The notes: generated by a model from the sequence alone, not told the origin. DNA of 64,000 nt from Gautieria morchelliformis (GCA_015179125.1 WHVA01000410.1:40977-104976), one strand, 5' to 3'. Shown: positions 1 to 12,807, numbered from the stretch's first letter. Translations and numbers: made by a program.

Positions 1-223
1 TACGTCGGACGATCAATGGTTTCTTAGTCCCCCGTATTGAAACGCACAGCTAGGGTTCCAGCTCCAAGGAGGTCGACTGAGAGAAATTCATGCATAATAC
101 CAAGATGAATATAGGCTCCTGTTTCTTGAAGGGTTACACCATGTCTGTTTGTGAGATTGTTTTTGCATCTCGTTTGGAAAGAGATGAAATTCCGCACAAT
201 ATCATTTTGAACTCAGCTCTGTA
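1..223. other. Left edge of window, upstream of UPF3
   Basis: No supportable gene. It probably contains the promoter and 5' leader of the plus-strand gene that starts at 224. No clear TATA box or repeat was recognised. Confidence 0.4.
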
Positions 224-1896
224 ATGACAACCAAGAGCCCTTCGCTTCCCAACCGTGGCAGGACAAGGTCACCTACCCAGGATAACTCCAAACAGCAATC
301 AGCAGCTCCCATACGTTTGAAAACGGTCGTACGAAGACTCCCACCCAACTTACCAGAATCAGTCTTTTGGCAAAGTGTGGAGCCATGGGTGACCGACGAG
401 ACAGCCTCCTGGAGAACTTTCTACCAGGGGAAGTTAAGAAAGAAGTAGGTTGTATTCTCGATCACTAGTTTTTTATTCACAATTCGTGATGCAGACTTAA
501 CAAGGAGAATATTCCTTCGCGCGCCTATGTATTGTTCAAGCAGGAAGAGCACCTAGCTGCGTTCAGTCGAGAGTACGATGGCCACGTCTTTCGAGACAAG
601 CAAGGTATGTTAGCCTAGATCATTATATCGCAGATCAGTGAGCTTGCTTTAGGCAACGAGTCGCAGGCTGTGGTTGAATTTGCACCCAACCAGAAGGCGC
701 CTCCGGAGAAGAAGAAAGTAGATTCTAGACATGCTACAATACAGCAAGGTATGAAGCTGCCATGAACTCTCGTTCGCTTTTGTCACACTGATTCCGACAG
801 ATGAGGATTACTTGTCCTTTATGGCTTCCCTCCAAAACCCATCCACCAAATCAGTTGAGGTGGACGTAGATGCACTGCGTAAGTGTCATTCGGTTCTCAG
901 CCTTCCGGGTCATGACCGCCGAATGTCGCATTAGTGGCGTCAACGCTTCCGCCTGAGCAGCCAAAAACCACACCATTGCTCGCTGCTCTACGTGAACAAA
1001 AGCATTCTGCCCAAGAAAAGAAACTGGCAACCTCGGAAACTGCGAAGAGTCAGTCACGGAAGGGTGGCGCTGCCGCTCTGCCTGCTCAGAAGCAAGAGGT
1101 TGCAGATTCAGCACCAGCCACAGGGAAAAAAGGCAAGAAAGGCAAGGCGCCCCAGGCAAGCGGAACTCCGGTACGTCCTTGATGCTCTCATCCAAGTGGT
1201 ATGTCATTGACATGCAATTATCCACTCCAGCCATCGGCTCCCCCAGTTACAAACCCGACACCTGCAAAGGCTAGCAGCGGAGGTAGTCGGAATCGTCCCA
1301 ATGCAAGTCAGGCCTCAGGTCCGAGCACTACATCTTCTGCTGTGTCATCTGCGACAGCTCCTGCAGGCAAAGCAGTCGTGCCTCCGGTTGGCGAACAGAC
1401 CCAGCGAAAAACCCGCCCAATACTTGGTCTTCAATCCCGTCATTTGAAAGCAGCTCTTAGTGGAGCAGGCATGCAGGTGGCCTCTGCCACGCCCATGAGC
1501 CCGTCGTCTTCTTCTGCCTTAACGGCCCCTACTCCGAATGCGAGTGTCGGAGCGGCAGTGGGACCTTCAAGCAGTGCGCCCCGCGGTCCACGCGGACGTG
1601 GTGCTGGCGAGCAGCGAAACCATGAGCAAAATAAAGACGGCACATCCAAGGATGCTGGTGGTGGGCGCGGTAGTGGGAAGGAGAAAGCACGATCTCGTCA
1701 CACTTCTGGTCTGGCACATTCTGGCACCGGAAGTCGAATACCAGATGCGACACCGAGAATTCTTTCCCGGCAAGACCCTCCACCCCCCCATCTCATCGTT
1801 AACGAGCCTCCTCCGAAGGACCGGGCTTCAACAAGTGGGTCACAGGAGCCTGGTGGTAGCCGAGGTAGAGGCGGTAGAAGAGGACGGGGGCAATAG
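224..1896 (+). CDS. UPF3: UPF3-like nonsense-mediated mRNA decay factor
   Basis: Smg4/UPF3 family protein, which links UPF2 and UPF1 to mRNA during nonsense-mediated decay and shuttles between nucleus and cytoplasm. Six exons (224-444, 495-604, 653-748, 801-878, 935-1170, 1231-1896) join through five GT-AG introns of 48-60 nt and keep phase, giving 468 aa. The UPF3 RNP-like domain fills about the first 150 residues. It opens with KTVVRRLPPNLPE near residue 33 and continues through an FYQGKLRK segment, NIPSRAYVLFK and VVEFAPNQKAPP, all typical of the family. The rest is Lys/Ser/Pro-rich and ends in an RG-rich tail (GRGGRRGRGQ) that may bind RNA. The start is the first ATG giving the conserved block; no upstream in-frame alternative is needed. 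The C-terminal exon-junction-binding motif of animal UPF3B was not identified. Family assignment is strong; exact intron ends are inferred from splice consensus and phase. Confidence 0.85.
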
Positions 1897-2314
1897 TGAT
1901 ATTTGACTTTCTTGAGCTTATACTTTCTCATAGATGTCCAAGTTATTCGCCACTTTCAAGGATACTGTAATCACCATCCTTGTGTTTCTGGACCTATACA
2001 ATGTGATGTCCAATAAGTAACATTTTGCAATGTATATTCATATTGGGCTTGCTACGTGCAGAGCCGTGATATTAACGGAACAGAAACGAACTGTGATAGC
2101 AACCACACCAGAAAGTAGGCGGTTAGCGGTTAGGTCAAATAATAAGTAATTGATCATGCAACAGTTGGGTGATAACACAACATGAAAACGATTGAAAATA
2201 ATGAAGACCAATAATGGATATCAAATGACAACAGGTAAATGCACAACGAGGATACTGTGGTGTCCATTAGCCACGAAGGCAAGACCGGAAGAACCGGAAA
2301 CGAGCTTACTAGAG
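1897..2314. other. Convergent intergenic region
   Basis: This 418-bp stretch lies between the 3' ends of UPF3 (+) and the long minus-strand gene. It is AT-richer than the flanking exons and presumably carries both polyadenylation regions. No ORF or repeat stands out. Confidence 0.5.
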
Positions 2315-5300
2315 TTAAATTTCGGCTATTTCGCCGTACATAGAGTCTGCAGGACGAGGGTATGCTGAGAAAGAGGCATTACGACGCCGTCCACTCGACG
2401 GCACAGCAATCTCCGAAGATGTGCGAGTTAAAGGACCTGAAGAGTGAAGAGGGAATGGCGAACCAGGCACCGAGTTGGGCGACAAGAGTTCAGACACAGG
2501 CCGAGTTTTCCCCGAACGAGTACGTCGAAGATCCGCTCGTGAAATACCCAGCATATTGTACAAGTCATTCTGTGCCTCTGCAAGGGCGCGAGATTCTGCA
2601 GTTGGGGAGTTAGCGAGCGCGGATGATATGCTCATAGAGTAGGGGCTGCCAGCGGACACAGGGATGTCCGTATTGAGCCAGAGCGACTGCGAGCTTGGGG
2701 TATATGCGATTCGGGGAACGGGTGGGACGGGGGGCATAGGGGCAAGAGACCCAAAGGATGAGAGTCGCTGGCTGCTTATGGACGAGTGCGAGCTTCGTGC
2801 GCCGCGGGAAATGCGCAAGCTTGCTTTTGAAGCACGGATGCTAGTTTTGCGCGCGGCTGAAACGCGACTGGAACGGTTACTCGTGGAGCCAGGTGTGGCC
2901 ACGCCGTTGAGGGCTTCCATCTTGGACTGCAGCTTGATGAGATCTTGCTCGACACGCTCGGCCGTCGCCCACGCGTCCTCACGCTCTGCTTCGAGCTGCG
3001 TCATTTGCTTGCTCAGCTCCTGCATATCTGTAGTCTGCTTGAGAAAGCTGGAGTTGAGTTTCCGCAGCGCCATTGCAAGAGCACTCGCCGAATGCACGTC
3101 GCGAAGCTTGTTCAACTGCTGCAGCTCATCCATGACGCGAAACAGCTCCTCTGTAAGCTGATCACATGCGATCGAGACGTCAATGAGCTCTTGGGAGGGT
3201 CGTATTTGCGTCTGAGCATCGTCCCTCTCGGCATACAGCGAACGGAACAACACGCGTCGCCGCCGAACAGTCCCCCGATACTTCGACTTAATCTCATCCC
3301 TTAACGTTTCGAGTCGCCTGATCTCCTCTGGAATCTCCTTATCAAGTACCTCGAGCGTCAAGAGACGGATTGACGACGCCTCCGCTGATTGGCGGATCGC
3401 GCGGCCGACGATATCCTGCAGCTGCCCCGATGTCAACGTCCACTTGGCCGCGTCCATCGTCAGTCCGCGCCAGCGCACAGGCCGCGTCTGGAACTTGGGA
3501 GATGGCGGTGCGTGCATCCCCTTGCCGGCCCAACCACTGTTGCTGTGCCTCACCGAAGCACCCCCGGCCACTGTGGTCGCACCCGCACCAGGACCACTAG
3601 CGCTCATGTTTGTCGCACCAAGTGACACCGACGACGACGACGCGCCAGGCACCTGCCCTATACCCGCCGTCCCTAGACTAGACGGTTGCCCCAATCCCAC
3701 CCCTCCGACGCGCACTGACGGTTTCCGGGGGCCAATCGGTAACGGAGGTCGCGACCGTCTCTTTGGAGGCGGCGCGGGGTCAATCAGGGGGCCTTCGGTG
3801 TCATGGAGCGGCTGGGCATGGAGATTAAGCCGGAGGGGGAAGCGACGGTGCCAGGGTGCTGGGCGGAGGGGCTGCAGAGAGGAGAGAACTCGTGCGGTGT
3901 TTCAGGAAAGCCCATAAGAGAGTCTGTGGCGGCCTTGTGATGGACGCGGGCAGCAGCGGCTTTGTCGAAAATGCTCTTGAGAGGCTCGTGGCTTGGCTGC
4001 GGGGCGGTGGATGCGCGCCGGGCGTCACTATCAGCGCGGGCGCGTTGTTGTAGTCGCTCTACTGCCGATGCGGAGGGTTTGTTGAGGCTGGTACTGATCC
4101 CCACTGGCAATGTGCCCCGCGCAACAGATTTCACAGACCCAGAGCGAGACGTGCCTGACAGCCGATTTGAAGGCGCAGGCGACGTTCCCCGGCTCTCCGC
4201 AACCTGATTAGCGGACATCCGCCTCACACCAGACCCGTGCACCCCTGCCTCAGTTGATGTCTCGGCTTGTGCTGGGCCCTGCCCTGCAACCGTCGAAGCA
4301 GACTTTGTCGAATAATTGGACGTCGACGAGTTCGCCGAACTCGGCGTCTTAGGGACATGCACCTGGACCTGGCTCACCTGGACCTCTCCCCTACGCAGCT
4401 CTCCTCTCTGTACTTGGCCAGCCAAAACATCTGTGCCGGGAGACTGTGCTTGTGACACATCCCCAGTACTTCTGTTCCACGGGCTATACACTGGGCGCGG
4501 GGGATGCATAAATTTGCCTCCCATAGGACTTGCACTCCTGATACCTGGACTAGCACTCCTTACTCCTGGACTAGCGCTCCTTATTCCTGGACTAGCGCTC
4601 CTTACTCCTGGACTAGCGCTCCTTATTCCTGGACTTGCACTCAACATGCCTGGACTTGCACTCAGCATGCCTGGACTTGCACTCAGCACGCCTGGACTTG
4701 CACTGCGCATACCTGCAGCAGTAGCGCTGCCGGGGATGGGGAGAGGAGCCGAGCCGATCGAGGTAGCGGATGTTGACGGGTCAAGTGTGACAGTGGACGA
4801 TGCGTCGGGGGTTCCGCTGCCGCTGCCGCTCGCACCTCCCGAGGCGAAGCTGGGTGCGCTGAAGGAACGACGGGCATCAAAGGAAGTGGATTGGGAGGGC
4901 TGCTGTTGCTGTTGCTGTTGCTGGGGGGCGGAATGTTCCGCGGGCGCTGGCGGTTGAATTGGGTGGTGTGAAGGTTCTTGTGTCAGTGGGTGTGACGGAT
5001 GTGGCGATCGTTGTGGGGGTAAGTGTGATTCTGAAGGCTGTGAAAACTGGGAAGGTTGTGTGGAAGAATACACCCCGGGCAATGGCGGCAAAGGTGAAGG
5101 TGATCTGGTGGCGCGTATACCGTTTACGACATTTAGGTTTACGTTTCCATTTACGTTTTCGCCTCCTGTACCACCACCAGCTAAGACTTCAGCGTTCTCA
5201 CTTCCGCCAACTCTCCCAGTAGGATTCGGTGGCAGCGGCCTTAGCGGTGGAGATGGGTGGACGTACTTGTCGGGCGGCTGTGCGGTGAAATTGTTAGTAT

Positions 5301-8300
5301 GGTATAAGTAGGCTTGAAAGGGGGGGGGTGAATAGTGTCTGGACTGAATATGCAAGAGCGCCAGAGAAAAGGGAAAACAGTAACAAACGAAGCAACGGGG
5401 GAAAGCTTACGTCTGGACTCATCGGCAACGGCCGGACCACTCCACCGCCAAGAGCAGCAGTAGCACTCGCATTCCGTCCAAGTGCTACACTCATGCCACT
5501 GAGACCTAGGCTAGATGCACCTCCGTTCGCCGCAGCCCCCCCGTAAACGCCATGGGTAACATTTGACGCCGACCCTTCATGTCTTACACCTACAGCAGGC
5601 CTTGCAGACTGGCTCCGCCCGATCACCATGGACACCTCGCGCGGTACAGGGTCACGCGGAAGATCACGGGCCAGGCGGATAGGTGGTCGATGTGCATTGG
5701 CATTCGAATGTGACATCATGGGGCCAGCGGTATGTGGCGGATTCGGATTTGAAGCTGACTGTCCTGCAGTGCCGCCGGTCGACGACCCCATCCGCTCCGC
5801 AACACCAACCCGGCCCAACTGCGACCCATTGACCCCAAGCATCCCATATTCTCCCATCCCGCCATATCGCATATCCACACCTTTCCCAAACCCGCCTTCC
5901 CCCGTAAGCACATCTTCAAGCGTAAGCTCAGTGTCTGAGTCCCGTCGCCGTGCAGAGCCCTTGTTAACTTCAGCATCTGCAGTGGATTTTGTAATGGTGG
6001 CGGTTTCACTGTTCTGCACCGCGCCCTTCCCACCTTCGGTGGTTGCAGTTTTGCGGGACTCTGCGTTCACAACCCTGACTCCGCTGGGATCAACACCAGC
6101 ACTAACACTCGAACTTGCCTTCTGGTCCTCTACGCCCGGGCTGGCACCCGTACTTCCCGGCACAGGCGGCGTCCTCTCCATAGAAGGCGGACGCTTCCAC
6201 CCCGTCCCCTGAATGCCCGGGGATCGCGCTTTTATGCTCCTACTCTTGTGCCGACTGCCACTACGTGCTGCGCCAAGACTCGCTCTAACAACTTCTGCTG
6301 CACCCTCTGGCATCGGCGCCACGGGGCTCATGGTCATGGACATTCCCAAGCCGCCAGCGGAAAAGTTGCTGAAACTGCCAAAACTCGCGCTCAGCCCTGG
6401 GCTGTTTGGGCGGGATGCGGATGCGGAGCCAGGGACGGAGCCTTGTGAGTTAGAAATAGTGTCATAGGTAGCGATGGTGGCATTTACAATGTTGGTGTTG
6501 GGTTGTGGTTGTTCATGGACGTGAAATAGGGTTGTCAGTATCGGCGTTAGAGTCGTCGGCGTGACGGCAACCACAGGAATTGGAAATTCACAATCGGACA
6601 ATAATAATCAGCGAACCAACCTTCACGAACAGTACTAACAAAGATAGAACTCACCACTCGCACTCCCCCTCGACTTCACTTTAGAATGTCTCGACGCGCG
6701 TTTCGAATGCCTCGAGTTCCGTGGTAACGACGCTTTCGAATTATGTCTGCTTCTCGCCTTCCGTCCCGTGCCCTCACCCGCATTCCCACCCATCCCCTTC
6801 ACCATTGGCACAAACACATCGAAAGGCAACGTCGCGCTATCCTGCCTCGTCAGCCTATGACTATTCCGCGCCCGCCTTCCCCTGGTACCATTTCCCAACC
6901 CGTCCCGTCGGGCATTCCTTGACCGTCCCATATTACCCACTGGTGGGCTTCTGAGATCCTCGGTTTTCCCCCCGATGCCAGGACTCCCCAGCACCTCCCG
7001 CACGTCTGTGCTTCCCGTACTTGTGCGCCGGCGTTTCCTTCCATCACCAGCACCTTCCACACTGCGCAGGTCCTCACCGTTATCATCCTCACCGCTACGC
7101 CACCCATCGCCCTTCGCCACCCACGGCGCATACGACCCACCAGGGCTCAAGCCCCAATCCAGATCTGGGGCTGAGGCGTACGACCACCCGGAGTCGCCGT
7201 CCGAGGCACTGTAGACGGAGCTACCTGAGGACGCGCCGTCGGAGTATGCCGAGACGCTGAGGGAGTAGGTGGACAAAGTCGGGGAGCGAGGGCGAGAGTG
7301 ACGCCGAGGAAGAGAGAGCGTGGAGGCCGTGGGTGCGTGCGGAGATTTGGGGGATGGAGCTGTGAGATGGGGAATGTCGGGGATCTTGCTGGTGTCTGAG
7401 GTGGCCTTCGGAGGGGTTGAGGGGTTAGAGTTGGAAACATTCTGGGGGTTTTGGGAGAGCGCGTTTAGAGCGTCAGGAACACGCGGTATCATCGAGGCAT
7501 TGGAGTTGGAGGACCGCATGATCACAGGAAGGGCCTTCGATGCCGAGGGCGGGGGAATCCTGATCGCGAGTTGTTGGAGATGGTCAGGGCGGGTTCGGGA
7601 TGTAGGAGTGGATGCTGGGGGGAAGCTTGACGCTACGGCGGCGCCCAAACTAGAGCCGGGGGCCGAAGCTGGAGAGCCAAAGCTGGTGGCGGTAGGAGCA
7701 GAGGTAGCGACAGGGGGAGAACTCAAGCCAAAGCCGGACGCAGACGCCGCTGGAGAAAGGGCGGGCGTCGGGGTAGGCGGAGTGGGTTTCGTCGTATCAG
7801 GAGGGTCAACCTGGCATTGAACATGAGACGCGGGGGCGAGTGAGTAGGTTAGACAGCGAGTACGAGTGAGAGCCGGAGCACGCACCCGTGACCCTGACGC
7901 GCCGGCCTTTTCGGTTACCCTGGGGAGTAACGGATATTCAGACGCCGCAGGTGCAGGCGCGACTATGCCGGTCCGAGAACTCAATGCGACGCTCCGACGG
8001 CGATCAAAAAGATCAGGGAAGCCGTCGAGGAGGCTCTCGGAGGTGAAGCCGAGGTCGAGCTGGATCTCGGGGGAGCCGAGGCCGTGGGAAGGGAGAGCGC
8101 GCGGTGGAGTAGCAGCATCGGAATTGGGAGCAGACGCGTTGGCGTGTGGGGGCGCTGCTGCGGCGTTGGCGGCGTTGGCGTGCGCGGCTGTGGCTGACGT
8201 GGATGACGTTGCGGCAGTGGGGATATTCACAGGGTGAGGCTGCGAGCTGGGCTGCCGTGAAGGGTGTCTGTGCTGAGATTGCGATTGGGTTTGAGTATGG

Positions 8301-8548
8301 CTTTGGCTCTGGTTTTGTGATTGCGATTGTGCTTGTGAGGGAGGCCAGGGAAAGCGCGTGCCATACGGGAACGCAGGCGATGATGCGGCGGATGATGTGG
8401 ATGCAGGAAGGGTGGGGAGCGGGGGAAGCGGGGGCGGGTTGAGGTCCGGGGAACGCTCGAGGTTGGGCGAGTAGAAGGAGGCCGGGGAGGGTGGCGGAGA
8501 GGGTCTTTCGCGGGGTTTGCGCTGCTTCTTGAGGAAGGAGTATATCAT
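2315..8548 (-). CDS. Very long Ser/Pro-rich protein with C-terminal coiled coil (about 1,950 aa)
   Basis: Four exons (8548-6655, 6441-5411, 5277-3847, 3811-2315) joined by introns of 213, 133 and 35 nt sum to 5,853 nt in perfect phase, or 1,950 aa. Most of the chain is low-complexity Ser/Pro/Ala/Gly sequence: a basic N-terminus (MIYSFLKKQRKPRERP), a poly-Gln run, and about ten 7-residue repeats (RSASPGI/V) near residues 1160-1235. A charged coiled coil lies at roughly 1570-1760, containing LTSGQLQDIVGRAIRQSAE, then long Leu/Glu/Lys/Arg heptads, then DMQELSKQMTQLEAEREDAW. The coiled coil faintly resembles Uds1 (up-regulated during septation) domains; this is a guess. No enzyme motif, transmembrane segment or signal peptide is visible. 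The 35-nt third intron is very short. The alternative is a frameshift near 3812-3846, but the intron restores phase exactly. A cytoskeletal, septation or scaffold role is only an inference. Confidence 0.7.
4527..4715 (-). repeat. 21-bp coding minisatellite
   Basis: About nine to ten tandem 21-bp units inside the long protein gene, read on the minus strand as (R/L)SASPG(I/V/M). Neighbouring units alternate between two subtypes, which suggests expansion by duplicating a 42-bp dimer. The length is a multiple of 3, so the reading frame is kept. Confidence 0.85.
4900..4926 (-). repeat. Poly-glutamine codon run
   Basis: A CAA/CAG run on the minus strand encodes about nine Gln residues within the long low-complexity protein. 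Confidence 0.85.
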
Positions 8549-10990
8549 GGAGCAAAACGCGAGCGGCGAAGAGGAAGAGGGCCTCTACGACGCAGACGAC
8601 GACGGAGGGTCTGGAGACCGTTGTCGAGGTCGAGGACGGTATCGAGACAGTGAGTGTAAGAGGTAAGAGATGCAGTGATATCAGGTGGTCACGTGATCGC
8701 CAGGCGACGGGCAGGGTCAGAAAGCAACAAGTACAAACAATGGGTCCATATATGGTCTTTCCGGGAGATCTGCCATATATTATACGAGTCATCGCTCCAT
8801 TATTATTACAGTACAGCATGCGCGACGCGACTGAATCAACACAAGCTGAAACACTTGCCGGGAAACCATAATATCTTCTATACAGAATCATACAATGATA
8901 CATCAGAACGTCATCAAGGCACACGCACGGCAAAGTAGAGCGTTTATAAGATCTGATCCGTCAGGGTCGCTTCGTATCACCCGCTCAGGGTTATACTTAC
9001 CTCCGGCCTGCTCATAGTACTGCTCAGAGGGCCATATTAGTGCCCAAGTATTTACTATATATTTAATGTCCTCCTCTTCAGGTAACAAACGTGTGTTGTC
9101 AACCTCGAGAACACGCATACGCCTCACCGCTCCTCGTGATCGAGTCTAACCCCCGAAAGTAGGCCTCGGACCGGAGACACGATGCAATACTTTCTCGGAC
9201 CGTGTATTATAATTGCGACTACGGTGGGTGGCGCATAGTGCGTCAGTAATATGCCCAAGCTATTCAACCTGCGAGTCGTGGTATAACGATTTCGTGCCGG
9301 GGACTGATTCAAGCCGGCGTCATAAACCACAGCACGATATCAAAGTCAATCACAACCAAATGCCTTGGGTATGGTGTACTATCCGAGCTTATGAATTCCT
9401 CCAGGAATGCCCCAGGAACGTATACCCGGGACCATTCTGGAAGCAGTCTAGGAATACTTAGTAGGCCAGTTCCACATCCCCTTCCAATTCATCTGATACC
9501 GGGCTCGGTTGGGACTGCGAAGGCTTCGGTAATAGCAAATTGCTATGAGACGGCAGCTTTGTGGCGAACGACAACTGAGTCTCCTTTACCACACCACGGC
9601 TTGAAGGCGCCTCCAAGCCGTCAATGACGCTTATCCGCGGTCAATTACCAAAAACGCCCACCTGCAGTGCCACCACATCAATGACATCATCCATGTTGAG
9701 ACACTAGTACCGATTCTGACACTGACTAAGCCTCTCGTAAGCTTAAGATACGGATACACTTTGTGAAAACTTCGGAAATCCATCAGATCGGTAGCCCAAG
9801 GTATTTTGGCGACTGATGAACCTGTACAAATCTATAAACAGGTAGACTGTTTGCAACGGGTGAAGAGTGCAGTCCGGTCTGGATGGACTGGGAAAGATCT
9901 GCGATCCTGTTTATTGTATCTGCCAAGGGGCGTCCGTCGCTTTTCAACAGTAGCTTGCCGAAATAAGTAAGTACATACGTGATGCTCGGATCCTGCTGAG
10001 CTGAATGGAGCTGAAGGTTGAACGTCCATGCTGGTTATTCCTGACCATAAGTTAGAATACTAGTTTAACGTACTGGTGCGTGAAAAATCTGCCTGTCCCC
10101 CAGAGTGCGATTTGGCAGTTTGAAACATTTTTAACTCTGAGTGTTTTCTACGCATTGGTACCGACAACGTCTCATCTAGCAGCACTATAGTTGAAGGTGG
10201 TAAGGTCAATATTGTTGAAAATGATTTTCTAGGAATCAAATTATAATGGGCTCGTCCATTACAGACATAAGATTTTGCTACGAGCGAGAGGCCATCTAGA
10301 AGATCATTCAAAAACAAACTGCACTTGGCATCATGTTAGAACCAGCACGGTCTGCATGCTACGGCTTGTCCGGATGCACTGCAGGAACAAGCGTCGAGGC
10401 AACAATCGCGCAGAGTAACCTTTGAATTGACATGGCTGCGCAGCATTTTAGACAAAAGAATCACCTGACACTGGAGGCATAGAAAAAAATTCTGATCTAT
10501 TCACAAAACTGTAAAGGTTTTCCAGATTTCTTTAGTGTTACTCTTCTATTAAGCAAACTATGTGTGAAGTTTTGCATGTCTGCATATGTTTTGCCACATT
10601 TTGTTATCAGGTGATGCTCTGAGGCAACCCCTACACTTTTCCTGTGCACCATTCTCATGTGATGTTCTGAGACACTACTTTGTTATTGGCTATGCGTGTT
10701 ATCATTAGCTTGCAATGCCAACAGTTTGCTGTGCTTTGTGTCATGGCCTGTTTATTTTGGCCCAACGATCACATTTCAAATTTATTATCCTATTCATCCC
10801 CCGACATATGCATTCATTTGGTTCACCACTCAACCTGCTCGCTGAGCCTGTTCACTCTGCGGGTCATTTGCCATTGTCATGATCTGTTTATTCTGGGTCA
10901 AACCACTGTCATGATCCATTTATTTTGGCCCAACCAATCACCAACCAAATTTAATACCCTTCGATACATGCATTTATCCTGCTCCTCACT
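8549..10990. other. 2.4-kb region without a recognisable gene
   Basis: The first few hundred bases are the upstream region of the long minus-strand gene. The rest has only short, low-quality ORFs on both strands and no recognised protein family, tRNA or TIR. From about 10740 to 10940 a motif like TTATTTTGGCCCAACC recurs three times, which suggests degenerate repeat DNA rather than a gene. Confidence 0.5.
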
Positions 10991-11002
10991 CAACCCATCA
11001 CT

Positions 11003-11170
11003 GTCAGAGACACCCTGTTTTCCAGTTCTGACACTGCCCCAAGTTCTGCTTCCATTTCCAATTCCAATTCTGGAAATATTTCCACTTCTGGGAGAACTTC
11101 CACTAGTCCCGCTCACCTTGCCCATTTTCCTGACTTCTGATTTCAGAACAGCATTGGAAGTGAAGTGATT
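11003..11170. mobile_element. Fragment of the oligopyrimidine TIR element family
   Basis: It begins with GTCAGAGACACCCTGTTTTCC, matching the reverse complement of the right end of the 479-bp element nested in the chromovirus (58059-58537). It continues with the same degenerate TTCC-rich interior, including CTTCTGGGAGAA followed by TTTCCAC/ACTTCCAC. The opposite terminus was not found, so this copy is truncated or strongly diverged. Confidence 0.6.
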
Positions 11171-11209
11171 TGGGTAGTACTGTGAGCTTTGTAGCTGTCC
11201 TGTGTCAAG

Positions 11210-11545
11210 AGTAAAATAAACCAAGTCTATTAAAACAGTGTCGTTCAGGGACACATGACTAAAAATAGAGAGTGTCCGGATCATAGTCACTACTGATCAG
11301 AGTCCAATAATAGAATCAAGTATGGTGAAACACCGTGTATGTAAAGGGAGTGTAGAGTGTGAAAGAGCATTGCTGGTTGTTCTTGATGTGGAGGTGAGTT
11401 CGGAAGATGGGAAGGAGAATCAAGAACAACCAGTAAGGAATCAAAGAGCCAGGTCAGGGACTGAGCGGACGTACTCGGCTAGTGAGTCCCTCATCTCTAC
11501 GTGGAGTATCGCCTGGTGTAGGTAGGTCATACGGCTGCAGTCTCG
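11210..11545. repeat. Segmental duplication, copy A (partner 47085-47365)
   Basis: Two stretches match 47085-47365 closely in the same order. The first surrounds AGTCTATTAAAACAGTGTCG and AGAGAGTGTCCGGATCATAG; the second surrounds GACTGAGCGGACGTACTCGG and TATCGCCTGGTG. The minus strand of both copies suggests the tail of a small coiled-coil protein, but neither copy has a convincing complete gene. This region leads into the F-box copy at 12179, and the partner leads toward the F-box copy at 50863. Confidence 0.7.
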
Positions 11546-11608
11546 AGGTGCGCGAACTTGATGGCAAGAGTTACCACCTTTGTTTGGACGGTAGTGACTT
11601 TAGAGTTC

Positions 11609-11688
11609 AGAGCGGAAGTTGTCGAGCATAGCGCTATACTCAACAACTTCCGCGCTGAATACCACAGCTATGCTCGACAACTTCCGCG
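11609..11688. repeat. 20-bp inverted repeat with 35-bp spacer
   Basis: GCGGAAGTTGTCGAGCATAG is followed about 35 bp later by its exact reverse complement, so a hairpin could form. A third, direct partial copy (CAACAACTTCCGCGCTG) lies in the loop. It is absent from the duplicated partner near 50.1 kb, so it arose after the duplication. Confidence 0.75.
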
Positions 11689-12178
11689 CTGCAGTCACAC
11701 GTCGAGTTGGAGAGGTTGATGTCTGCGCGATCTGAGCCGGTTGTTTTGGAGCAAGGGATGTGAAGGGTGACGAAAGGGAGATTGCTAGCGGTGACATCGT
11801 GTTGAATAGGAGTGGACCGGGATACGTGCTGCTTGGGATCAAAGTCAAAGGCCGTGTCGATTATGAGTTCTCCCAGGCGGCAGCAGGACCAGAAAGCTAT
11901 GCAGGCGACGGCAAAAACGGCGGCGTTGAATGTGTAATGTGACAGGGGCTGTTTCGGACGATGTGAAGAGTCACTGGGGGCTAAGCGTGAAGACCCTGAG
12001 GTGCGCGGTTAGCTAGGGGTTAGAGTACTAGTGTGCTGTGAGCATGATTACATATTCAGTGCAACATTTGTCCATCAGTACTTTGAGCTCAATCGGAGTA
12101 GTGCCGCACCCTATTTGGAACTTTTTGGCGCCACAACATCGCAACTCTTGCGCAATGTCATCATCGTAAGTTATAACA

Positions 12179-12807
12179 ATGTCCAGTCTAAAAAACGTAA
12201 ACACACAATACGACACCTCCTTTAGATCTATGAAACACATACTTCCAGGAGAATTGATCGACCAAGTCATCGACCACTTGCACGATGACTCACCCTCTCT
12301 ACGAGCGTGTTGTATCACTTGTCGTGCATGGGTCCCCAGTGCACGGTTTCATATACTCCATAACATTGTTGTGCTCTCCGCTAAGCATGCCGACGCACTC
12401 GCCGTGATTCTGGAAACTAGCCCGCATATTTTTCCCTCGGACTATCTTGATGCTGTCATTCCCACAATTGCTCCCAAATTGACAAAACTGAAGACCCTTC
12501 GATTCCACTACGTGACCTTAGCTCAGCAGCACCCAAACGTCCTGTCTGCATTAATTCACAACTTCTCTACCATCCAAGAATTATGCATTGAAGGAGGCGG
12601 CTTCAACAGACTCAGAGACCTTGCAACGCTCATAGTTGCGCATCCCTTCCTAGAATGCCTGGATCTCAGTGCCATCTGGTGGAAGTCGGTGACCCCAGAA
12701 AGGCACTGCGAGAATGTGTTTCAGGAGTATCCTGACTTGCCCTCACGGTTAAGGTGCATAACATTGAACAATCTACCTCTCGGCATCATCGATTGGATGT
12801 CGTCTTA
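12179..12807 (+). pseudogene. Truncated F-box/LRR-like gene, split by a transposon
   Basis: Near-identical to the 5' half of the intact F-box-like gene at 50863-52095: MSSLKNVNTQYD start, then LPGELIDQVIDHLHDD and LRACCITCRAW. It lacks 51 bp (17 codons, the VRSLTISGT segment) and has a 3-bp insertion relative to the partner. At 12808, within the codons for the WMSSY segment, a 3.2-kb TIR element interrupts it. Reading into the element gives a stop soon afterwards (12881-12883). After the element only about 34 bp of F-box sequence remain (to about 16051) before homology ends, so the gene was also truncated at its 3' side. Confidence 0.85.

Noticed and set aside
8013-8933. 306-codon minus frame overlapping the start of the long gene
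   Set aside because: It is an out-of-frame reading of the first exon of the 1,950-aa gene with low-complexity Arg/Pro/Ser content.
10680-11168. 162-codon open frame
   Set aside because: Its sequence consists of repeat motifs (TTATTTTGGCCC and TTCCA-rich tract) and lies on a transposon fragment; no protein-like pattern.
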